A program made the position numbers and the translations under genes. From assembly GCF_900698915.1 (NCBI RefSeq), contig NZ_LR217712.1:1-5464 (forward strand): a stretch of DNA of 5,464 bases, read 5' to 3'. This DNA is from Buchnera aphidicola (Cinara curvipes). Its GTDB lineage: Bacteria; Pseudomonadota; Gammaproteobacteria; Enterobacterales; Enterobacteriaceae. The notes beneath the pieces were generated by a model. That model saw only the letters and a program-made list of their open reading frames with translations. It was not told where the DNA came from and did no database searches. This document shows, piece after piece, positions 1 to 5,399 of the stretch; positions within the stretch are counted from its first letter, which is position 1; each line of letters opens with the position of its first letter.

Positions 1-44
1 TGTCTAACATTATATATTATATAGAAAAAAATGTTTTTAGATAC

Positions 45-68
45 AATATTAAGTATATTAAATATTAA
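45..68. other. AT-rich AATATTAA repeats beside array 1, possible unwinding element
   Basis: AATATTAA occurs at 45-52 and again at 61-68, in a stretch with almost no G or C that ends just before the first DnaA box at 74. DnaA-dependent origins usually place AT-rich repeated DNA next to the boxes, where the duplex opens. The position fits that role, but the whole spacer is AT-rich, so composition alone is weak evidence. The function is inferred. Confidence 0.35.
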
Positions 69-73
69 ATAGA

Positions 74-170
74 TTATACACAGGTTATACACAGGTTATA
101 CACAGGTTATACACAGGTTATACACAGGTTATACACAGGTTATACACAGGTTATACACAGGTTATACACA
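74..170 (+). repeat. DnaA-box array 1: nine TTATACACA boxes, putative replication origin
   Basis: Nine perfect TTATACACA boxes start at 74, 85, 96, 107, 118, 129, 140, 151 and 162, each separated by GG, so the period is exactly 11 bp. Each box fits the DnaA consensus TTATNCACA, and all point the same way. A period of 11 bp is close to one helical turn, so DnaA molecules would line up on one face of the helix. No replication protein gene is present, so host DnaA acting here is the most likely way the plasmid starts replication. Box arrays of this kind are known from Buchnera trpEG plasmids. The exact start point and direction of replication cannot be read from the sequence. Confidence 0.85.
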
Positions 171-243
171 GTATAATATATCTAATATCTCGATATTTTT
201 ATAAAAAAATTATTATCTATTTAATATATACATATACATTTAG

Positions 244-267
244 AAAAAGTTAAATTCATATAATTTA
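244..267 (-). terminator. Weak intrinsic terminator candidate after trpG copy 1
   Basis: On the - strand, downstream of the trpG stop, TAAATT and AATTTA can pair as a 6-bp stem with a 5-nt loop (251-267), followed after two bases by TTTTT (244-248). It is the only hairpin plus T-run in the right order that I found between trpG and the box array. The stem has no G:C pair, so it would be weak, and read-through into the array is plausible. The rest of 171-297 holds A/T runs and no gene. Confidence 0.25.
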
Positions 268-297
268 CATTTTTTTACATAATTTTTTTCTATTAAT

Positions 298-882
298 TTA
301 TTTTTTCATACGTAACCAAAGTAATGTCTGATACAGTAATGTTGATCCCATTGGGGTTAAAATAGATTCTGGATGAAATTGGAATCCACATATACGATCA
401 CGATTATGTTTAACGGCCATAACCGCCGTATAATGATATGCATTAACATTTAAAGAGGATGGAATAGAAGTACACAATAACGAATGGTATCGTGCTACCA
501 ACAGAGGATTAGGAAGGTTAAAAAACATATCTTTTTGATCATGTAAAATAGGAGATGTTTTACCATGCATCGGTTCTGATGCTAAATCAATAGTACCACC
601 ATACGACTGAACAATAGCTTGATGGCCTAAGCAAATACCTAATATTGGAATTTTTCCTTTTATCAGATCAATTAATTCTAACATGCATCCAGAATTATTA
701 GGTGAACCAGGACCTGGAGATAAAACAATAATCGGATTCTGCATACACTCTATAGCAGATATTAAAACAGATAAAGGGGTATAATTTCTATATATTGAAA
801 CTATTTGTTTAAATGATCGTAATGAATCTACTAAATTATAAGTAAATGAATCTAAATTATCTAATAAGAGAATATTAGACAT
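298..882 (-). CDS. trpG: Anthranilate synthase component II (glutamine amidotransferase), copy 1
   Basis: This 194-residue protein is the glutaminase subunit of anthranilate synthase. It frees ammonia from glutamine and passes it to TrpE. It is a complete class I amidotransferase domain: DNLDSFTYNLV near the N-terminus (8-18), oxyanion-loop SPGPGSP (55-61), nucleophile Cys84 in GICLGHQ (82-88), HGKTS (106-110), RYHSL (131-135), and His170 and Glu172 of the catalytic triad in FHPES. The start at 882 is chosen because AAGGAGA lies just upstream (888-894) and the protein begins MSNILLLDNLDSF as in the family. The reading frame stays open 85 codons further upstream, but that part is trpE in another frame. 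The gene overlaps the trpE end by 8 nt. In E. coli this domain is fused to TrpD; here it stands alone, as in Buchnera. Confidence 0.97.
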   Translation of the reverse strand: MSNILLLDNLDSFTYNLVDSLRSFKQIVSIYRNYTPLSVLISAIECMQNPIIVLSPGPGSPNNSGCMLELIDLIKGKIPILGICLGHQAIVQSYGGTIDLASEPMHGKTSPILHDQKDMFFNLPNPLLVARYHSLLCTSIPSSLNVNAYHYTAVMAVKHNRDRICGFQFHPESILTPMGSTLLYQTLLWLRMKK

Positions 883-2452
883 AATAGTCTCCTTTTTTAA
901 AGTGCTGATGTGCATGAAAAATAGATTGTAAAACAGATTGTGCTTTATTTTTACCTTCCTGTATTTCATCTTCTGTAATTGAATCATATACAATTCCCGC
1001 TCCAGATTGTATAGAAGCAATATTATTTTTAATGAATGCAGAACGAATAATGATACATGCATCAAAAGATCCTTTTCCAGTAAAATATCCAATAGAACCA
1101 CCGTATACCCCTCTTCGTACCGATTCATATTGAGCAATTAACTGCATAGCACGTAATTTCGGTGTACCGGTTAATGTACCCATATTCATGCAAGACTGAT
1201 AAGCATGAAAGATATCGAATTGTGGTTGTAAAATTCCTGTAACACGTGATACTAAATGCATGACATGAGAATATTTTTCTACTTGCATTAATTGAGATAC
1301 ATAGCGACTTCTAGTTAAACAAACTTTTGCTAAATCATTACGTGCTAAATCCACTAACATTAAATGTTCAGATAATTCTTTTTGATCAGTACGTAGAGAT
1401 AATTCAATACGATTATCTAAATCTAAATCAATCTCACCATTCTTATATAATCCGCGAGGACGTGTGCCTGCAATTGGATGCAGAGCAATAATTCGACTAT
1501 CTGCATTGTATTTTAAATAACTTTCCGGAGATGCTCCTAATAATGTAAATTGTGTGTCTTGCATAAAAAACATATATGGACTAGGATTAGTATCCTTTAA
1601 AATACGATATACAGATAGGGGATGTGTACACGGAGAATAAAATTGACGTGAAGGAACAACCTGAAATATTTCTCCTTTTTTAATAAAAAAACGCATATTA
1701 TTAATGATTTGCCCGTATTCTACATCACTCATATTACTCGTTACATTTAATTTTTTTTTAGATGCTAATGGAATGGATAGAAAGTTATTCTTTTTTTGTA
1801 AAATCGCATATAAATTTTGCATACGTGTGTACAATCGCTTTCTTTCTGTTGTAGATGAGGAAAACAGATGTGTCTGTACAACAGCTGTTTTTTTTTGATG
1901 ATTAATATCAATCATTGATTCTGCTAAATAAAAACAGAAATCTGGACAAACACTCTGTTTATTTTTTTGTACTATATCTTCAAATGAATAAATTAAATCA
2001 TATGAAAATAATCCACCAAAAAATAGTGTTGATAAAGATCCTGAATCTATCTGTACAGCTTGTATTAACCAACGAAAGCAATCAAAAACAGAAGATAGCA
2101 TGAGTCGTTTATCTTCTTCTATATATAATGATTCTTTTAAAAAATAGATGACACGTTCATATTCTTTTTTAAATACTGTAATAGTATTAGGAATAATATT
2201 ATCTAATAAAGTCAATAAAAATTTTCCATTTTCTGAAAGAGCATACAAAATAACCTTGTTATTAATTGCAATTATACGAAGAGCACTATCAATAATAATT
2301 TTACTATCTCTTTTCTCATTATTTTTGTTTTCAGACGATTCTAACAGTAATGTATTCATTTTGTTGAAACATAATCTATAAAAAATTTCCGCTGGATTAG
2401 AATGATATCGTATATTTTTTTTCCAAATCTCTATTTTATAAGATCTACTCAT
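875..2452 (-). CDS. trpE: Anthranilate synthase component I, copy 1
   Basis: This 525-residue enzyme converts chorismate and ammonia to anthranilate and pyruvate in the cytoplasm, with TrpG supplying the ammonia. Its length is normal for TrpE. The N-terminal domain carries LLLESS (35-40). The chorismate-binding domain follows: NPSPYMFF (289-296), LGASPES (305-311), PIAGTRPRG (326-334), ELSEHLMLVDLARND (359-373), catalytic His399 in HVMHLVSRV, GTLTGTPK (425-432), YGGSIGYF (450-457) and QSGAGIV (482-488). By family numbering (about one residue off), the Salmonella feedback-inhibition positions are kept: E38, S39, R127, C173, N289, P290, M294, F295, G306, R403 and C466. Tryptophan inhibition is therefore probably intact. 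The ATG at 2452 follows AGGG at a 5-nt spacing. Several A7-A9 tracts occur in the coding strand, but the frame is intact. Confidence 0.97.
   Translation of the reverse strand: MSRSYKIEIWKKNIRYHSNPAEIFYRLCFNKMNTLLLESSENKNNEKRDSKIIIDSALRIIAINNKVILYALSENGKFLLTLLDNIIPNTITVFKKEYERVIYFLKESLYIEEDKRLMLSSVFDCFRWLIQAVQIDSGSLSTLFFGGLFSYDLIYSFEDIVQKNKQSVCPDFCFYLAESMIDINHQKKTAVVQTHLFSSSTTERKRLYTRMQNLYAILQKKNNFLSIPLASKKKLNVTSNMSDVEYGQIINNMRFFIKKGEIFQVVPSRQFYSPCTHPLSVYRILKDTNPSPYMFFMQDTQFTLLGASPESYLKYNADSRIIALHPIAGTRPRGLYKNGEIDLDLDNRIELSLRTDQKELSEHLMLVDLARNDLAKVCLTRSRYVSQLMQVEKYSHVMHLVSRVTGILQPQFDIFHAYQSCMNMGTLTGTPKLRAMQLIAQYESVRRGVYGGSIGYFTGKGSFDACIIIRSAFIKNNIASIQSGAGIVYDSITEDEIQEGKNKAQSVLQSIFHAHQHFKKGDYYV
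888..894 (-). promoter_or_regulatory. Ribosome binding site of trpG copy 1, inside trpE
   Basis: On the - strand AAGGAGA lies within the last codons of trpE, with its GGAG 6 nt before the trpG ATG. It is the strongest Shine-Dalgarno match seen in the unit and it settles the trpG start. A ribosome finishing trpE terminates 8 nt inside trpG, so coupled translation would help keep the two subunits in equal amounts. Confidence 0.85.
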
Positions 2453-2456
2453 ATTT

Positions 2457-2462
2457 ACCCTA
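2457..2462 (-). promoter_or_regulatory. Ribosome binding site of trpE copy 1
   Basis: On the - strand TAGGGT sits upstream of the trpE ATG, with AGGG 5 nt from it. It is a moderate Shine-Dalgarno match in an otherwise nearly pure A/T leader. It supports the chosen start and is weaker than the trpG site. Confidence 0.6.
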
Positions 2463-2581
2463 TTTTTTTCATAATTATTTTTTAATTGAAATAAAAAAAG
2501 TTTATATATTCTTTATTTTTTTATTTATATTGCAAGATTGTATATTTATTTATAACAAAATATTTATTATTATAGTTATTT

Positions 2582-2614
2582 TTATTTATATATATATTTA
2601 TTATATATAAATAA
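2582..2614. repeat. Perfect A/T inverted repeat upstream of trpE copy 1
   Basis: TTATTTATATATA (2582-2594) and its exact reverse complement (2602-2614) are separated by the 7-nt spacer TATTTAT. The 13-bp stem contains only A:T pairs. It could form a cruciform or a hairpin in the trpE leader transcript, but in DNA this AT-rich such pairings also arise by chance. TTATATATAA at 2601-2610 recurs at 2625-2634. Confidence 0.5.
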
Positions 2615-2729
2615 TTATACTTAATTATATATAATAGTTATTTTGCATCTATCTATATTAAACATATTTTATATATTTTGTATATTGTCTAACATTATAT
2701 ATTATATAGAAAAAAATGTTTTTAGATAC

Positions 2730-2753
2730 AATATTAAGTATATTAAATATTAA
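2730..2753. other. AATATTAA repeats beside array 2, possible unwinding element
   Basis: AATATTAA occurs at 2730-2737 and 2746-2753, directly before the first box of array 2. It is the same arrangement as at 45-68. A role in duplex opening is inferred from position only. Confidence 0.35.
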
Positions 2754-2758
2754 ATAGA

Positions 2759-2811
2759 TTATACACAGGTTATACACAGGTTATACACAGGTTATACACA
2801 GGTTATACACA
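2759..2811 (+). repeat. DnaA-box array 2: five TTATACACA boxes, putative replication origin
   Basis: Five perfect TTATACACA boxes start at 2759, 2770, 2781, 2792 and 2803, with GG between them and the same 11-bp period and orientation as array 1. Flanking sequence on both sides is the same as for array 1, so this is the same site with four repeats fewer. Each unit thus seems to carry its own potential origin. Whether five boxes suffice for firing cannot be told from the sequence. Confidence 0.85.
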
Positions 2812-2884
2812 GTATAATATATCTAATATCTCGATATTTTTATAAAAAAATTATTATCTATTTAATATATACATATACATTTAG

Positions 2885-2908
2885 AAAAAGTTAAATTCAT
2901 ATAATTTA
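2885..2908 (-). terminator. Weak intrinsic terminator candidate after trpG copy 2
   Basis: This is the same A/T-only 6-bp stem and TTTTT run on the - strand as at 244-267, placed between trpG copy 2 and array 2. It would be a weak terminator at best. If it fails, transcripts from unit 2 would run through array 2 and into trpE of unit 1. Confidence 0.25.
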
Positions 2909-2938
2909 CATTTTTTTACATAATTTTTTTCTATTAAT

Positions 2939-3523
2939 TTATTTTTTCATACGTAACCAAAGTAATGTCTGATACAGTAATGTTGATCCCATTGGGGTTA
3001 AAATAGATTCTGGATGAAATTGGAATCCACATATACGATCACGATTATGTTTAACGGCCATAACCGCCGTATAATGATATGCATTAACATTTAAAGAGGA
3101 TGGAATAGAAGTACACAATAACGAATGGTATCGTGCTACCAACAGAGGATTAGGAAGGTTAAAAAACATATCTTTTTGATCATGTAAAATAGGAGATGTT
3201 TTACCATGCATCGGTTCTGATGCTAAATCAATAGTACCACCATACGACTGAACAATAGCTTGATGGCCTAAGCAAATACCTAATATTGGAATTTTTCCTT
3301 TTATCAGATCAATTAATTCTAACATGCATCCAGAATTATTAGGTGAACCAGGACCTGGAGATAAAACAATAATCGGATTCTGCATACACTCTATAGCAGA
3401 TATTAAAACAGATAAAGGGGTATAATTTCTATATATTGAAACTATTTGTTTAAATGATCGTAATGAATCTACTAAATTATAAGTAAATGAATCTAAATTA
3501 TCTAATAAGAGAATATTAGACAT
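2939..3523 (-). CDS. trpG: Anthranilate synthase component II (glutamine amidotransferase), copy 2
   Basis: This second copy encodes a 194-residue protein identical to the one at 298-882. It keeps Cys84 in GICLGHQ, the His170/Glu172 pair in FHPES and the SPGPGSP oxyanion loop, so it should be active as the ammonia-supplying subunit of anthranilate synthase. The start at 3523 is supported by AAGGAGA at 3529-3535. The frame stays open upstream, but that stretch is the trpE 3' end in another frame. It overlaps trpE copy 2 by 8 nt. No sign of decay is seen, unlike some aphid lineages (for example Buchnera of Diuraphis noxia) where, as I recall, extra plasmid copies are pseudogenes. Confidence 0.97.
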   Translation of the reverse strand: MSNILLLDNLDSFTYNLVDSLRSFKQIVSIYRNYTPLSVLISAIECMQNPIIVLSPGPGSPNNSGCMLELIDLIKGKIPILGICLGHQAIVQSYGGTIDLASEPMHGKTSPILHDQKDMFFNLPNPLLVARYHSLLCTSIPSSLNVNAYHYTAVMAVKHNRDRICGFQFHPESILTPMGSTLLYQTLLWLRMKK

Positions 3524-5093
3524 AATAGTCTCCTTTTTTAAAGTGCTGATGTGCATGAAAAATAGATTGTAAAACAGATTGTGCTTTATTTTTACCTTCC
3601 TGTATTTCATCTTCTGTAATTGAATCATATACAATTCCCGCTCCAGATTGTATAGAAGCAATATTATTTTTAATGAATGCAGAACGAATAATGATACATG
3701 CATCAAAAGATCCTTTTCCAGTAAAATATCCAATAGAACCACCGTATACCCCTCTTCGTACCGATTCATATTGAGCAATTAACTGCATAGCACGTAATTT
3801 CGGTGTACCGGTTAATGTACCCATATTCATGCAAGACTGATAAGCATGAAAGATATCGAATTGTGGTTGTAAAATTCCTGTAACACGTGATACTAAATGC
3901 ATGACATGAGAATATTTTTCTACTTGCATTAATTGAGATACATAGCGACTTCTAGTTAAACAAACTTTTGCTAAATCATTACGTGCTAAATCCACTAACA
4001 TTAAATGTTCAGATAATTCTTTTTGATCAGTACGTAGAGATAATTCAATACGATTATCTAAATCTAAATCAATCTCACCATTCTTATATAATCCGCGAGG
4101 ACGTGTGCCTGCAATTGGATGCAGAGCAATAATTCGACTATCTGCATTGTATTTTAAATAACTTTCCGGAGATGCTCCTAATAATGTAAATTGTGTGTCT
4201 TGCATAAAAAACATATATGGACTAGGATTAGTATCCTTTAAAATACGATATACAGATAGGGGATGTGTACACGGAGAATAAAATTGACGTGAAGGAACAA
4301 CCTGAAATATTTCTCCTTTTTTAATAAAAAAACGCATATTATTAATGATTTGCCCGTATTCTACATCACTCATATTACTCGTTACATTTAATTTTTTTTT
4401 AGATGCTAATGGAATGGATAGAAAGTTATTCTTTTTTTGTAAAATCGCATATAAATTTTGCATACGTGTGTACAATCGCTTTCTTTCTGTTGTAGATGAG
4501 GAAAACAGATGTGTCTGTACAACAGCTGTTTTTTTTTGATGATTAATATCAATCATTGATTCTGCTAAATAAAAACAGAAATCTGGACAAACACTCTGTT
4601 TATTTTTTTGTACTATATCTTCAAATGAATAAATTAAATCATATGAAAATAATCCACCAAAAAATAGTGTTGATAAAGATCCTGAATCTATCTGTACAGC
4701 TTGTATTAACCAACGAAAGCAATCAAAAACAGAAGATAGCATGAGTCGTTTATCTTCTTCTATATATAATGATTCTTTTAAAAAATAGATGACACGTTCA
4801 TATTCTTTTTTAAATACTGTAATAGTATTAGGAATAATATTATCTAATAAAGTCAATAAAAATTTTCCATTTTCTGAAAGAGCATACAAAATAACCTTGT
4901 TATTAATTGCAATTATACGAAGAGCACTATCAATAATAATTTTACTATCTCTTTTCTCATTATTTTTGTTTTCAGACGATTCTAACAGTAATGTATTCAT
5001 TTTGTTGAAACATAATCTATAAAAAATTTCCGCTGGATTAGAATGATATCGTATATTTTTTTTCCAAATCTCTATTTTATAAGATCTACTCAT
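3516..5093 (-). CDS. trpE: Anthranilate synthase component I, copy 2
   Basis: This second copy encodes a 525-residue TrpE identical to the one at 875-2452. All chorismate-binding and catalytic motifs are present, among them PIAGTRPRG (326-334), DLARND (368-373), His399 and GTLTGTPK (425-432), together with the tryptophan-feedback residues listed for copy 1. The A8 and A9 tracts have the same length as in copy 1, so no frame has been lost. It is the first gene of its two-gene operon and leads into trpG copy 2 through an 8-nt overlap. Its promoter should lie in 5094-5399, between it and array 3. Two equal functional copies per molecule point to selection for gene dosage, or to recent or ongoing homogenisation. 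Confidence 0.97.
   Translation of the reverse strand: MSRSYKIEIWKKNIRYHSNPAEIFYRLCFNKMNTLLLESSENKNNEKRDSKIIIDSALRIIAINNKVILYALSENGKFLLTLLDNIIPNTITVFKKEYERVIYFLKESLYIEEDKRLMLSSVFDCFRWLIQAVQIDSGSLSTLFFGGLFSYDLIYSFEDIVQKNKQSVCPDFCFYLAESMIDINHQKKTAVVQTHLFSSSTTERKRLYTRMQNLYAILQKKNNFLSIPLASKKKLNVTSNMSDVEYGQIINNMRFFIKKGEIFQVVPSRQFYSPCTHPLSVYRILKDTNPSPYMFFMQDTQFTLLGASPESYLKYNADSRIIALHPIAGTRPRGLYKNGEIDLDLDNRIELSLRTDQKELSEHLMLVDLARNDLAKVCLTRSRYVSQLMQVEKYSHVMHLVSRVTGILQPQFDIFHAYQSCMNMGTLTGTPKLRAMQLIAQYESVRRGVYGGSIGYFTGKGSFDACIIIRSAFIKNNIASIQSGAGIVYDSITEDEIQEGKNKAQSVLQSIFHAHQHFKKGDYYV
3529..3535 (-). promoter_or_regulatory. Ribosome binding site of trpG copy 2, inside trpE
   Basis: AAGGAGA on the - strand, with GGAG 6 nt before the ATG at 3523, lies in the last codons of trpE copy 2. 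It fixes the trpG start and supports coupled translation. Confidence 0.85.
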
Positions 5094-5097
5094 ATTT

Positions 5098-5103
5098 ACC
5101 CTA
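5098..5103 (-). promoter_or_regulatory. Ribosome binding site of trpE copy 2
   Basis: TAGGGT on the - strand, with AGGG 5 nt before the ATG at 5093, is a moderate Shine-Dalgarno match and agrees with copy 1. Confidence 0.6.
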
Positions 5104-5222
5104 TTTTTTTCATAATTATTTTTTAATTGAAATAAAAAAAGTTTATATATTCTTTATTTTTTTATTTATATTGCAAGATTGTATATTTATTTATAACAAA
5201 ATATTTATTATTATAGTTATTT

Positions 5223-5255
5223 TTATTTATATATATATTTATTATATATAAATAA
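5223..5255. repeat. Perfect A/T inverted repeat upstream of trpE copy 2
   Basis: This is the second copy of the 13-bp A/T stem with 7-nt spacer described at 2582-2614. Function is unknown. Confidence 0.5.
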
Positions 5256-5370
5256 TTATACTTAATTATATATAATAGTTATTTTGCATCTATCTATATT
5301 AAACATATTTTATATATTTTGTATATTGTCTAACATTATATATTATATAGAAAAAAATGTTTTTAGATAC

Positions 5371-5394
5371 AATATTAAGTATATTAAATATTAA
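5371..5394. other. AATATTAA repeats beside array 3, possible unwinding element
   Basis: AATATTAA occurs at 5371-5378 and 5387-5394, just before the first box of array 3, as in the two other arrays. The role is inferred from position only. Confidence 0.35.
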
Positions 5395-5399
5395 ATAGA

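Larger units (their letters stand above)
1..2685. repeat. Tandem trpEG unit 1 (2685 bp)
   Basis: This is the first of two complete head-to-tail units, each made of AT leader, DnaA-box array, trpG, trpE and AT spacer. The start is set at TGTCTAAC because the same string recurs at 2686 and 5327. Everything after the box array (from 171) matches unit 2 at a constant offset of 2641, with no substitution or indel at the places I compared. Before the array the offset is 2685. The 44-bp difference is exactly four 11-bp box repeats. Such tandem trpEG amplification is known in Buchnera of aphids, where it raises gene dosage for tryptophan supply. Confidence 0.95.
2453..2758 (-). promoter_or_regulatory. 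trpE upstream spacer of unit 1: leader and promoter region without attenuator
   Basis: These 306 bp between trpE of unit 1 and array 2 contain no gene. On the coding (-) strand there is no TGG at all, so no leader peptide with tandem Trp codons. CTAG, the core of the enterobacterial TrpR operator, is also absent. Expression therefore looks unregulated at transcription. The promoter must lie here, but I cannot place it firmly because AT-rich matches are everywhere. The best -35-like string is TAGACA (2686-2691), with TATGTT (2661-2666) 19 bp further on, which is a poor pair. Confidence 0.45.
2686..5326. repeat. Tandem trpEG unit 2 (2641 bp)
   Basis: This second complete direct copy has the same gene order and orientation as unit 1. 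It is shorter only because its box array holds 5 rather than 9 repeats. Both its genes encode proteins identical to those of unit 1, with no frameshift or stop, so neither copy is a decaying pseudogene. It is followed directly by the start of a third copy at 5327. Confidence 0.95.
5094..5399 (-). promoter_or_regulatory. trpE upstream spacer of unit 2: leader and promoter region without attenuator
   Basis: This is the same 306-bp AT-rich, gene-free spacer as at 2453-2758, again with no TGG on the coding strand and no CTAG. It should contain the promoter of trpE copy 2, which I cannot place firmly. Confidence 0.45.

Noticed and set aside
74..170. CRISPR array
   Set aside because: The 11-bp repeats are separated by nothing but a constant GG. 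There are no unique spacers, and the repeat is the DnaA box.
184..197. AATATC-TC-GATATT hairpin followed by T5 on the + strand
   Set aside because: A 2-nt loop is too tight for a stable hairpin, and the T-run is on the wrong strand for the trp genes. No + strand gene precedes it.
883..1137. 85-codon N-terminal extension of the trpG reading frame
   Set aside because: It is the trpE 3' coding region read in another frame. AAGGAGA and the family-typical N-terminus MSNILLLDN place the true start at 882 (and 3523 in copy 2).
1826..1834. TGTGTACAA, a reverse one-mismatch DnaA box inside trpE
   Set aside because: It is isolated, lies within coding sequence and is not part of an array; most likely coincidence.
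1704..2381. Three short + strand open frames opposite trpE (62-77 codons), repeated at 4345-5022
   Set aside because: They lie antisense to trpE, have low-complexity Lys/Ile/Leu/Phe-rich products and no recognisable domain, so they are shadows of the real gene.
2615..2623. TTATACTTA as an extra DnaA box
   Set aside because: It has two mismatches to the box in the CACA core, and AT-rich DNA gives such matches by chance.
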